Source of the DNA: Arthrobacter pascens
GTDB taxonomy: Bacteria > Actinomycetota > Actinomycetes > Actinomycetales > Micrococcaceae
Length of the DNA stretch: 64,000 bases
NCBI RefSeq assembly: GCF_030816475.1
Contig: NZ_JAUSXF010000001.1
Span: 2,604,001 to 2,668,000 of the forward strand
Reading direction: 5' to 3'
The position numbers and the translations under genes are program-made. The stretch's first letter is position 1. Each line of letters opens with the position of its first letter. A model generated the notes under the pieces. That model was given only the letters and a program-made list of their open reading frames with translations. It searched no databases and had not been told where the DNA came from. Positions 1 through 7,953 of this stretch are shown here, piece by piece.

Positions 1-333
1 ATCGCGACCGTGGGCTACACGGAGAAAGCTGCCAAGGAGAAGTTCGGCGACGACCAGATCCAGATCCAGGAATACAACCTCGCCGGCAACGGCAAGAGCT
101 CCATCCTGGGCACCGGCGGCCTGGTCAAGCTGGTCCGCCAGAAGGACGGCCCCGTCGTGGGCGTCCACATGATCGGATCCCGCATGGGCGAGCAGATTGG
201 TGAAGCCCAGCTCATCGTGAACTGGGAAGCCTACCCGGAGGACGTGGCCCAGCTGGTCCACGCGCACCCCACGCAGAACGAGGCCCTGGGCGAAGCCCAC
301 CTGGCACTCGCCGGCAAAGCCCTCCACGGCTAA
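1..333 (+). CDS. lpdA: Dihydrolipoamide dehydrogenase (E3), C-terminal part, cut by the window start
   Basis: Open from base 1 in frame, ending in TAA at 331-333; only about 110 C-terminal residues are present. The segment is the dimerisation domain of the pyridine nucleotide-disulfide oxidoreductase family. Near the end it has the motif HAHPTQNEALGE, which holds the His-Glu pair that serves as the general base in E3 enzymes. E3 reoxidises dihydrolipoyl groups of E2 subunits with NAD+ in 2-oxoacid dehydrogenase complexes. An E2 gene follows 126 bp downstream on the same strand, which supports the assignment over mercuric or glutathione reductases. The missing N-terminal part, with the CxxxxC redox motif, cannot be checked here. 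Confidence 0.93.
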   Translation: MATVGYTEKAAKEKFGDDQIQIQEYNLAGNGKSSILGTGGLVKLVRQKDGPVVGVHMIGSRMGEQIGEAQLIVNWEAYPEDVAQLVHAHPTQNEALGEAHLALAGKALHG

Positions 334-371
334 TTTTCCGGCCCAGCATTACCGCAAGACATCAGAGTTTG

Positions 372-400
372 GTGCACCCGGCACGATCTGCCGGGTGCAC
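372..400 (+). terminator. Perfect 12-bp hairpin between lpdA and sucB
   Basis: Bases 372-383 and 389-400 are perfect inverse complements around a 5-nt loop. There is no U-run after it, so it may be a factor-dependent terminator, an mRNA stabiliser or a processing site that sets the lpd/sucB ratio, rather than a classical intrinsic terminator. Confidence 0.6.
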
Positions 401-459
401 TAAGCTCAACAAGGCAGCAATCATCCGCACTAAAGATCAATAAGGAGAACGGGGACGAC

Positions 460-2262
460 ATGTCTGAATCCGTTAACTTGCCCGCCCTCGGTGAGAGCGT
501 CACCGAAGGAACCGTCACCCGCTGGCTCAAGCAGGTAGGTGACCGGGTAGAAGTGGACGAGCCGCTGCTCGAGGTTTCCACCGACAAAGTAGACACTGAA
601 ATCCCCTCTCCGATAGCCGGCGTGATCGAAGAAATCCTCGTCGCCGAGGACGAGACCGCCGAAGTGGGCGCTCCCCTGGTCCGCATTGGTGACGGTTCCG
701 GTGGCGGTTCAGCACCTGAGGCCGCCCCCGAGGCAGCGGCCCCGGCCGAAGAAGCCCCCTCGGCTCCGGCTGAAGAGGCCCCTGCCGCACCCGCTGAAGC
801 AGCCCCTGCAGCCGAGCCGGCACCTGCCGCGCAGGCACCTGCAGCGTCCGACGGCGAAAGCCACGAGGTCACCCTGCCGGCACTTGGCGAAAGCGTCACG
901 GAAGGCACCGTCACCCGCTGGCTCAAGGCCGTGGGTGACAGCGTAGACGTGGACGAGCCGCTGCTGGAGGTATCAACCGACAAGGTCGACACCGAGATCC
1001 CGTCCCCGGTAGCCGGAACGCTGCAGGAGATCCGGGTCAACGAAGACGAAACCGCCGAAGTCGGCTCTGTCCTCGCCGTCATCGGTTCCGGGGCAGCCGC
1101 CCCCGCCGCAGCAGCTGCACCCGCGCAGCCCGCTCCGGCAGCCGAACAGAAGACTGAAGCCCCGGCTCCTGCCGAGGCACCGAAAGCAGCCGAAGCTCCA
1201 AAGGCCGAAGCTCCGGCACCTGCTGCTGCGCCTGCTCCGGCCGCAGCACCCGCCCCTGTAGCTTCTCAGCCCGCAGTTTCGCAGCCTTCACAGCCTGCGG
1301 CAGCTTCCAACGGGTCCGCAGAATCCGGCTATGTCACTCCGCTGGTCCGCAAGCTCGCCAACCAGCAGGGCGTGGACATCTCCGCCTTGACCGGCACCGG
1401 CGTGGGCGGCCGTATCCGCAAGCAGGACGTCCTCGCGGCAGCCGAGGCGAACGCCGCTCCGGCCGCAGCCCCAGCAGCCCCGGCAGCCACTGCCGCCGCA
1501 CCGGCAAAGCCGGCAGCAGCGGGCCCGGCCGCTTCCTCCCTGCGCGGCACCGTTCAGAAGGCCCCGCGGATCCGCCAGGTCATCGCCCGGCGCATGCGCG
1601 AGTCCCTCGAGATCTCCACCCAGCTCACGCAGGTGCACGAAGTGGATATGACCAAGGTCGCCAAGCTGCGGCTGAAGGCCAAGAACTCGTTCCAGGCCCA
1701 GAACGGTGTCAAGCTCACGTTCCTTCCGTTCATTGCCAAGGCCGTGGCCGAGGCACTGAAGCAGCACCCCAAGCTCAACGCTGCCTATGACGAAGACAAG
1801 CAGGAGATCACGTACCACAACGCCGAGCACCTGGCGATCGCCGTGGACACGGACAAGGGTCTCCTGGTTCCGGTCATCAACGATGCCGGCAACCTGAACC
1901 TGGCCGGCCTGGCCGGCAAGATCGCCGACGTCGCCGGCCGCACCCGCGACGGCAAGATCGGCCCTGACGAGCTGTCCGGCGGAACCTTCAGCATCACCAA
2001 CATCGGATCGGTCGGCGCCCTGTTCGACACCCCGATCATCAACCAGCCGCAGGTGGGCATCCTGGGCACCGGTTCGATCGTCAAGCGCCCGGTGGTAGTA
2101 GCGGACGAGAACGGTGACGACTCGATCGCCATCCGCTCCATGATGTATCTGTCCCTCACGTACGACCACCGCCTGGTGGATGGCGCCGATGCCGGCCGCT
2201 TCCTGCAGACGCTGAAGGCCCGCCTTGAAGAGGGCGCCTTCGAGGCCGACCTGGGGCTCTAG
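460..2262 (+). CDS. sucB: Dihydrolipoamide acyltransferase, E2 component (SucB/DlaT type, two lipoyl domains)
   Basis: 600 aa. Two lipoyl domains (about residues 2-75 and 133-207) each carry the lysine in [12 protein letters not shown] that receives the lipoyl group. Long Ala/Pro/Glu-rich linkers separate them. A peripheral subunit-binding domain lies at about 290-327 and the acyltransferase domain at about 365-600, with catalytic H570 and D574 in DHRLVDG. An AAGGAGA ribosome site precedes the ATG. Automatic naming usually gives 2-oxoglutarate dehydrogenase E2 (actinobacterial SucB family). In actinobacteria, however, the succinyltransferase is often fused to the E1 (KgdA/OdhA), and the free E2, such as mycobacterial DlaT, serves pyruvate dehydrogenase. 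The substrate is therefore open. The lipoate genes lipB-lipA lie 7.6 kb downstream. Confidence 0.93.
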   Translation: MSESVNLPALGESVTEGTVTRWLKQVGDRVEVDEPLLEVSTDKVDTEIPSPIAGVIEEILVAEDETAEVGAPLVRIGDGSGGGSAPEAAPEAAAPAEEAPSAPAEEAPAAPAEAAPAAEPAPAAQAPAASDGESHEVTLPALGESVTEGTVTRWLKAVGDSVDVDEPLLEVSTDKVDTEIPSPVAGTLQEIRVNEDETAEVGSVLAVIGSGAAAPAAAAAPAQPAPAAEQKTEAPAPAEAPKAAEAPKAEAPAPAAAPAPAAAPAPVASQPAVSQPSQPAAASNGSAESGYVTPLVRKLANQQGVDISALTGTGVGGRIRKQDVLAAAEANAAPAAAPAAPAATAAAPAKPAAAGPAASSLRGTVQKAPRIRQVIARRMRESLEISTQLTQVHEVDMTKVAKLRLKAKNSFQAQNGVKLTFLPFIAKAVAEALKQHPKLNAAYDEDKQEITYHNAEHLAIAVDTDKGLLVPVINDAGNLNLAGLAGKIADVAGRTRDGKIGPDELSGGTFSITNIGSVGALFDTPIINQPQVGILGTGSIVKRPVVVADENGDDSIAIRSMMYLSLTYDHRLVDGADAGRFLQTLKARLEEGAFEADLGL

Positions 2263-2316
2263 CCAGGAACGTCGGCGGGCTGCCGCCGGTTACGGCAGCA
2301 GCCCGGGAACGACGGC

Positions 2317-2360
2317 GGGGCAGGCTCCGGTGAGAATCCACCGGAACCTGCCCCTTTTTT
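2317..2360 (+). terminator. Intrinsic terminator after sucB
   Basis: A 16-bp stem with one mismatch (2317-2332 against 2339-2354), 6-nt loop, directly followed by six T. Strong rho-independent terminator for the lpd-sucB unit. Confidence 0.9.
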
Positions 2361-2421
2361 GGGCTCTTTTTGATCCGTGGTTTTGCTACAGGACGTAGAA
2401 CGTTCTGGCTAAGCTTGAGGC

Positions 2422-2775
2422 ATGAAAATCCTTTTTGACATCCTGCTGTTCCTGCACATCGTCGGCGCAGCCATGATCGTGGGCATCTGGATCGGCAACA
2501 TGAAGAAACCCACCGTCCACCCGCGCCAGCGCGACGGTGCCTTCCTCCAGCTGATCACCGGCATCGCCATGATGGGCCTGCTGCCCCTGATGCCGAACAG
2601 CGATCCCAACTACGCCAAGCTGGGCATCAAGTTCGCCGTCGGCGCCGCAGTCGCCGTCCTGGCCGTGATCGGATCGCGCAAATACAAGAAGGGCGAGGAC
2701 ATCAGCACCGGCCTCGCCCACAGCGTCGGCGGCCTCGCGCTCCTTAACGTGGCGATCGCGACGCTCTGGAACTGA
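2422..2775 (+). CDS. Small membrane protein, function unknown
   Basis: 117 aa. Hydrophobic stretches near residues 4-24, 42-58, 66-84 and 95-115 suggest three or four membrane segments; the C-terminus (NVAIATLWN) is very short. I do not recognise a characterised family. No ribosome site precedes the ATG. Instead TAAGCT at 2410-2415 ends 6 nt before it, which fits a -10 element of a leaderless transcript. A 10-bp palindrome at 2397-2406 lies just upstream of that hexamer. The gene stands alone between the sucB terminator and an OsmC gene. Confidence 0.8.
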   Translation: MKILFDILLFLHIVGAAMIVGIWIGNMKKPTVHPRQRDGAFLQLITGIAMMGLLPLMPNSDPNYAKLGIKFAVGAAVAVLAVIGSRKYKKGEDISTGLAHSVGGLALLNVAIATLWN

Positions 2776-2924
2776 TTCGAGCTGGCAGGGACCGGTGCCC
2801 GGCACGGTCACAATCCACTCTCAGCGGACACCCCGTGCATGCGTGCAGCGGAATCCCTAGGATGGGAACCGGCGGGGACGAGGCAGCGGCCTGCCCCGGT
2901 TCGAATCGACATTGAGGAGTGGAC

Positions 2925-3353
2925 ATGGCAGCAACACGTTCAGCAAACGCAGTATGGAACGGCAACCTCACGGAGGGTTCAGGAACCACCAGCCTGGCCA
3001 GCTCAGGCCTCGGCACTTTCGAGGTCACGTGGAAGGCACGTACTGAAGCGGCCAACGGCAAAACCAGCCCGGAGGAGCTCATCGCAGCAGCCCACTCCGC
3101 GTGTTTCTCCATGGCCTTCAGCAACGAGCTGGCGAAGGCAGGTCACACCCCGGAGGAAGTCCGCACCAAGGCCGACGTGACGTTCGTGCCGGGCACGGGA
3201 ATCACGGGAAGCCACCTGACCGTGACCGCCCGGATACCGGGTATTTCCGAAGAGGAATTCCAGAAGATCGCAGGCGAGGCCAAGGTTGGCTGCCCTGTCT
3301 CCGGTGCCCTGGCCAGCATCGACATCACCCTGGAAGCCACGCTGGAATCCTGA
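2925..3353 (+). CDS. OsmC/OhrA family peroxiredoxin
   Basis: 142 aa from the ATG at 2925, which has a GAGGAG ribosome site 5 nt upstream; an in-frame GTG at 2919 overlaps that site and is unlikely. OsmC proteins reduce organic hydroperoxides with two conserved cysteines; here C60 (in AAAHSACF) and C123 (in VGCPVSGAL) occupy the expected places, and the length is normal for the family. They are cytoplasmic homodimers that protect against lipid hydroperoxides. The AAHSACFSMA helix is closer to the OsmC branch (osmotic or stationary-phase induced) than to OhrA. Monocistronic, ending before a strong bidirectional terminator. Confidence 0.93.
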   Translation: MAATRSANAVWNGNLTEGSGTTSLASSGLGTFEVTWKARTEAANGKTSPEELIAAAHSACFSMAFSNELAKAGHTPEEVRTKADVTFVPGTGITGSHLTVTARIPGISEEEFQKIAGEAKVGCPVSGALASIDITLEATLES

Positions 3354-3386
3354 CGCCGGCAGCAGCACGCGGGTCCGGCTGGCCCC

Positions 3387-3428
3387 GTAGAAGCAATGCT
3401 GTAGAAACTATGCGGTAGAAACAACGCA
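3387..3428 (+). repeat. Three tandem 14-bp repeats after the OsmC gene
   Basis: Units 3387-3400, 3401-3414 and 3415-3428 all begin GTAGAA and share most other bases. They lie directly before the terminator stem and encode nothing evident. Confidence 0.7.
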
Positions 3429-3467
3429 GGCCCCGTCCCTCCCGAGATACCGGGAGGGACGGGGCCT
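3428..3467. terminator. Bidirectional terminator hairpin between convergent genes
   Basis: A perfect 17-bp inverted repeat (3428-3444 with 3451-3467) around a 6-nt loop separates the convergent OsmC and protease genes. Very stable in both directions; T-runs are short. Confidence 0.85.
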
Positions 3468-3492
3468 GTTCTGATGCTCCCCCGTGCTGTCC

Positions 3493-6400
3493 TTAGCCGT
3501 CGTTCCGGCGGGCAGGGAGCGGAGCAGGGCGAAGGCGGCGGTAGCCCTCACGGACAGGCGGTCTGTCCGTGGGCAGTTCCTGGACCATTTCCTTGAGCGC
3601 CCCGATCCCGTATTCCAGCTGCGGGTCCCGCCCTGCAGCATAGGCGTGAGGCGGGTAGGTGACCTCGATGTCCGGGTCAACGCCGTGGTTCTCAACGCTC
3701 CACCCCACGCCCCCGCCGAACCACGTGGCGTACCTGGGCTGTGTCACACCCGTACCGTCGGCGAGCGAGAACCGGTTATCGATGCCCACCACGCCGCCCC
3801 AGGTGCGCGTGCCGATGACCGGGCCGATCCCGCGCAGCTTCGATACCTGGGTAATGATGTCGCCGTCGGATCCGGCAAATTCATCGGCGAGGATGATCAC
3901 TGGGCCCCTCGGGGCGTGATGGGGGTAGGTCCGCGGGCGTTCCCCGCGCGGCATGCTCCAGCCGGTGACCTTGCGGCCGATCAGTTCCGCCACGAGCTGG
4001 GACGTGTGTCCGCCACGGTTTCGCCGGACGTCAACGATCAGACCGTCAAGGGCGGTCTCGGTGTCCAGGTCCCGGTGCAGCTGCGCCCAGCCGTTGGCCA
4101 TCATGTCCGGGATGTGCAGGTATCCGAAGCTTCCTCCCGACGCTTCACGGACAATCCGCCGGTTTGAGGCAACCCACTCCTGATAGCGCAGGCGTTCCTC
4201 GTCCTTGGCCGGGATGACCGCGATGCGGCGCTGAATCCCGGCGGCACTGCCGTGGCCCGGCCCGTTGCTGAGCGTGAGTTCGACGGCCCGGCCGGCAGCG
4301 CCCACCAGCTGCATGGCAGGAGTCACGGTTTCGGACAGCTCGACGCCGTCGATGGCCAGCAGGATGTCGCCGGCTTTGGCTGCCGCGCCGGGACGGGTCA
4401 GCGGCGACGTTGCCAGGGGATCGGAGGATTCCCCCGCGAGGATGCGCGTGATCTCCCAGCCGCCCGCCGTAAAGACAAGGTCAGCGCCCAGCCTGCCCTG
4501 TCCGTTGCTGCCGTTTTCCGTAACCGGTGCGGGCTTGACGTAGGCGTGCGAGGTCCCCAGCTCGCCATGGAGCTCCCACAGCAGGTCCACCAGGTCATCG
4601 TGTGACCCCAGGCGGTCCACGAGGGGCCGGTACCTCTTGTGGATGGACTCCCAGTCCTGGCCGGCCATGTCTTCTGCCCAGAAGAAATCACGCTGCAGGC
4701 GCCAGGCTTCGTCAAAGGCCTGGCCCCAGACACTGAGCGGGTCCATCATCACCCTGATCCGGCCCAGATCCACCTTGACCAGCTGTCCGGCGTCTTCATC
4801 AGCTTTGGCGCCGGAGGGGACCACGCACACCTGCTTGTCGTCGATCAGGACCACCTTTTTGCCGTCGCCGGAGAGCCGGTAGCTGTCCAGTGCCTCCACC
4901 AGCGTGGAAGGCTTGCGCCTTGCAAGGTCGAACCGGACAAGACTGGGCCGGGAATCCTTGTCGTCCTGGGTTGCTTTCCCGTCGCCGGTGACGCCGGCCA
5001 GTGCCCAGTCCAGCCACAGCAGAGCGCCCTCTGCGGACTTCAGGGAGGTGTAGTTGCCCTGGGGCACGGGGACTCCGATGACGCGGTGCGCCAGCCCGTC
5101 CGGGTCAACGCGGACCGGTGAAACATTGTCCTCCAGGCCCTTTTCGTCGGTGATGCTGCCTGTCTCCAGGTCAACCCCGGGGCCAAAGGGCGACGGCGTG
5201 TCGGCGGCCAGTGCCACGAGGTAGGGCTTGATGGGGCTGGGGAAAGAGAGGTCGAAGGAGTGCCCGTCGTAGACCGGATCGAAACTTCGGTTGGACAGGA
5301 AAGCCAGGAACTTTCCGTCGGGCGTGAAGCTGGGTGACTTGTCGCAGAAGCGGCCGTCGGTGATGTCCACAACACCGCCGTCGGGATCCGTGACGTTGGC
5401 CAGGCGCAGCCTGCTGCGTGAGCCAAAGGACGTCACAGGCTCGGACCAGGCCAGCCACCGGGAGTCCGCCGACCACGCCAGCTCCGCGATGGTGCCCTCG
5501 CCGATGCTGGCAATCACGGATAGCTTGCCAGTGGCTGTGTCGGCGAAATAGACGTCGCCGAAGGACGTTCCGAGGGCAAGCCACCGGCCGTCCGGGCTCG
5601 CTTCCATGGCACTGGCGCGTGCGGGCTTCGGAAAGTCGATACGGGTGGCGCCAGGAGTTCCCGTCATCTCCGCCGGGGAGGAGGCCGTGCCGGGGGCAAC
5701 ATCGGCCTGCGGGTCATCAGCGACGGCGATCACGACGCCGGCTGCCTGGACGGCAGATCCGGTGGCCGGAACCGGGCGGGGCAGTTGTACTCCGGCTTCT
5801 TCAGATGCCGCTGATTCATGCGGTCCGGGCTGGAGGGTCGCACGGGATGCCGTGGCAGCAGCAGCTGCAGCGCCGGAGACCGATGCCGCAATCTCCTTGA
5901 TGTAAAGCGCTTCCACGCCGTCGTGGTCGGCGATGTAGGCGATCCGTCCGCCGTCGAGCGGTCGCGGAAGCCGGGCGCGGACTCCCGGCGTGGCCTCTAC
6001 GATGCGGGACGGGCCATCCTTGTGCCTGATCCAGTGGATCGTTCCGTGGGCCTCGACCGTGCTGGCGGACCCGCTGGCGTCCGGCACCACTGCGCCGAGA
6101 TGCTGTGACACCTTCAGCAGCCCGGGACGCCGTGACTGGGAGGCCGAGCCCAGTGAGATCTCCAGCCGTACGGCCTCGGAGGCAAGGTCATGGAGGACCC
6201 AGAGCTCGCCTGCGGATTCGAAGATGACCCGCTGGCCGTCGGTGGCCGCGTGCCGGACGTAGAAGTCCTCGTGGTCGGTGTGCCGGCGGAGGTCGCCGCC
6301 GCCGGGCAGCACTGAATAGACGTTGCCGTACCCTTCGTGGTCAGACAGGAAGGCGATCCGTCCGTCCACCCACATGGGATCGGCAAGGTTTCCGTCCAGC

Positions 6401-6969
6401 TCCGGAACCAGGCGCTCAAATTCGCCGTTGCCGTCGGAGTCAATCCAAAGCTTGCCGGCGGTGCCGCCGCGGTAACGCTTCCACCAGGCGGGTTCGCGCG
6501 AAAGCACGCTGCCAACCACCACCGGGCGCTCGTCGCCGATTTCGGGGCCGAACGCCAGGGATTCCACCGGTCCGAAAGGCAGCTCCTCAGCCCAGCCGCC
6601 GTCGACCGGCACGCTGTAGGCGTAGGTGTGGCGGCTTTCAGCCTGGCGGAACGCGCTCGTGACCACCACGGCTCCGCCGGCGGTGAAGCCCTTGACCCGG
6701 GTACTGCTGTGGCCGAAGTACGTCAGTTGCCGGTACCCGCCGCCGTCCACTTCCGCCGTCACCACTTCCGGCGCCGTCCCCTGGACAACCGTCCAGACGA
6801 GCCGCTTGCCGTCAGGAGTGAAGCGCGGGTTGCGGGCGGGGAGCTGGAGGGAGGAAATACGCCAGGCGCGGCCGCCGCTGAGGGGAGCGATCCAGACGTC
6901 GTCCTCGGCCACGAAGGTGACCAGATCGCCGTGGACATGCGGGAATCGGAAGTAGCTCGAAGAGGTCAT
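3493..6969 (-). CDS. Tricorn-like S41 family peptidase
   Basis: 1158 aa from the ATG at 6969 (MTSSSYFRFPHVHGD). Open reading frame continues upstream to 7338, but that extension is antisense to the next gene and not protein-like. TATGAT at 6976-6981 ends 6 nt before this ATG, a -10 placed for a leaderless message. The order matches archaeal tricorn protease: a six-blade propeller with WD40/TolB-like repeats (about 1-350), a second propeller, a PDZ domain (about 780-870) and a C-terminal S41 core with the nucleophilic serine in AGSDGD. Tricorn enzymes are large cytosolic complexes that cut oligopeptides released by the proteasome, and no signal peptide is visible. A low-complexity Ala insert sits near residues 370-440. 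Confidence 0.92.
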   Translation of the reverse strand: MTSSSYFRFPHVHGDLVTFVAEDDVWIAPLSGGRAWRISSLQLPARNPRFTPDGKRLVWTVVQGTAPEVVTAEVDGGGYRQLTYFGHSSTRVKGFTAGGAVVVTSAFRQAESRHTYAYSVPVDGGWAEELPFGPVESLAFGPEIGDERPVVVGSVLSREPAWWKRYRGGTAGKLWIDSDGNGEFERLVPELDGNLADPMWVDGRIAFLSDHEGYGNVYSVLPGGGDLRRHTDHEDFYVRHAATDGQRVIFESAGELWVLHDLASEAVRLEISLGSASQSRRPGLLKVSQHLGAVVPDASGSASTVEAHGTIHWIRHKDGPSRIVEATPGVRARLPRPLDGGRIAYIADHDGVEALYIKEIAASVSGAAAAAATASRATLQPGPHESAASEEAGVQLPRPVPATGSAVQAAGVVIAVADDPQADVAPGTASSPAEMTGTPGATRIDFPKPARASAMEASPDGRWLALGTSFGDVYFADTATGKLSVIASIGEGTIAELAWSADSRWLAWSEPVTSFGSRSRLRLANVTDPDGGVVDITDGRFCDKSPSFTPDGKFLAFLSNRSFDPVYDGHSFDLSFPSPIKPYLVALAADTPSPFGPGVDLETGSITDEKGLEDNVSPVRVDPDGLAHRVIGVPVPQGNYTSLKSAEGALLWLDWALAGVTGDGKATQDDKDSRPSLVRFDLARRKPSTLVEALDSYRLSGDGKKVVLIDDKQVCVVPSGAKADEDAGQLVKVDLGRIRVMMDPLSVWGQAFDEAWRLQRDFFWAEDMAGQDWESIHKRYRPLVDRLGSHDDLVDLLWELHGELGTSHAYVKPAPVTENGSNGQGRLGADLVFTAGGWEITRILAGESSDPLATSPLTRPGAAAKAGDILLAIDGVELSETVTPAMQLVGAAGRAVELTLSNGPGHGSAAGIQRRIAVIPAKDEERLRYQEWVASNRRIVREASGGSFGYLHIPDMMANGWAQLHRDLDTETALDGLIVDVRRNRGGHTSQLVAELIGRKVTGWSMPRGERPRTYPHHAPRGPVIILADEFAGSDGDIITQVSKLRGIGPVIGTRTWGGVVGIDNRFSLADGTGVTQPRYATWFGGGVGWSVENHGVDPDIEVTYPPHAYAAGRDPQLEYGIGALKEMVQELPTDRPPVREGYRRLRPAPLPARRNDG

Positions 6970-7042
6970 CGTTCGATCATAAGTCAACTCCGGTAAGCCC
7001 TGAGGGAGGCTCCGGCTGGTGCCGGGTGTGGTGAGATGGATC

Positions 7043-7936
7043 ATGCGAATAGTCATTGCCGGCGCCTCAGGGCTGATCGGGACCGACGTGTCTGCGGCCT
7101 TGCGCCATGCCGGGCATGACGTGGTGGCGCTGGTCCGCCGCGCGCCGAGGGCGGCATCCGAAGTCCGCTGGGATCCCGCAGCCGGCAGCCTGGACCCGCA
7201 CGTCCTTGCAGCTGCCGACGCCGTGATCAACCTTTCCGGGGCCGGCATCGGGGACCGCCCCTGGACCCGACGCCGTATCGACGAACTCTTCACTACCCGG
7301 CTGGCCGCCACCCGCACCCTGACCAGCGCCATGGGCAAACTCGATAATCCCCCATCAATGTTCCTCAGCCAGTCCGCCTCCGGATATTACGGCGACGCGG
7401 GTACTGCGCGGCTTCGGGAAGATTCCTCCTCGGGGTCGGGCGTTCTTTCCCGCCTCTGTGTGGAGTGGGAGGCCGCGGCGCATGAGGCACCGTCCGGTGT
7501 CCGTGTGGTGACCCCGCGTACGGGGGTAGTCCTCAGCCGGTCCGGCGGCGCGATGGGCCGGCTTCTCCCGCTGCTCCGGCTCGGGCTGGGCGGCCCGCTG
7601 GGCCACGGCACGCAGTATTGGCCCTGGATCACCCTTCCGGACGTCACGGCTGCGTTTACGTTTCTGCTGACCTCCGGCCTGCAGGGACCCGTCAACGTCT
7701 GCGCCCCTGAGGAAGCGGACGTTAATTCGCTGATGGCGGCGCTGGCAGCCGCCCTGCACCGGCCAGGCGTTCTTCGCGTCCCTGCCTTTGCCCTGCGCCT
7801 CGTGATGGGGAAGCTCGCCGACGAACTGTTGTTGCCCAGCCAGCGGATGGAGCCTGGGCTCCTGTCGGAAGCGGGATTCAGGTGGCGGCACCCGTCGCTC
7901 TCCCAGGCGGCAGCCTGGGTGGCCGCAAAGGACTGA
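7043..7936 (+). CDS. TIGR01777 family epimerase (SDR-type NAD(P)-binding protein)
   Basis: 297 aa from the ATG at 7043. The N-terminus holds the Rossmann motif GASGLIG (residues 7-13), followed by NLSGAGIGDRPW, a signature of the TIGR01777/YfcH group, and a C-terminal DUF1731 segment (about 248-295) with PSQRMEPG. These proteins are extended short-chain dehydrogenase relatives; the substrate is generally unknown. In M. tuberculosis the homologue Rv2216 lies between dlaT and lipB, and the same order is kept here apart from inserted genes. An upstream GTG at 7019 is in frame, but the extra residues do not resemble the family start. Confidence 0.9.
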   Translation: MRIVIAGASGLIGTDVSAALRHAGHDVVALVRRAPRAASEVRWDPAAGSLDPHVLAAADAVINLSGAGIGDRPWTRRRIDELFTTRLAATRTLTSAMGKLDNPPSMFLSQSASGYYGDAGTARLREDSSSGSGVLSRLCVEWEAAAHEAPSGVRVVTPRTGVVLSRSGGAMGRLLPLLRLGLGGPLGHGTQYWPWITLPDVTAAFTFLLTSGLQGPVNVCAPEEADVNSLMAALAAALHRPGVLRVPAFALRLVMGKLADELLLPSQRMEPGLLSEAGFRWRHPSLSQAAAWVAAKD

Positions 7937-7953
7937 CCCGGAGCCCGGCTGGC

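Noticed and set aside
330-1082. Long reading frames antisense to sucB and other genes (for example 330-1082, 1288-2169, 13858-15081, 25477-26973, 29998-31257)
   Set aside because: They mirror GC-rich codon structure of the real gene; their protein content is low-complexity and no start signals are present.
6970-7338. 123-residue N-terminal extension of the S41 protease
   Set aside because: It lies antisense to the TIGR01777 gene, starts without a ribosome site, and the protein-like sequence and -10 hexamer both point to 6969.
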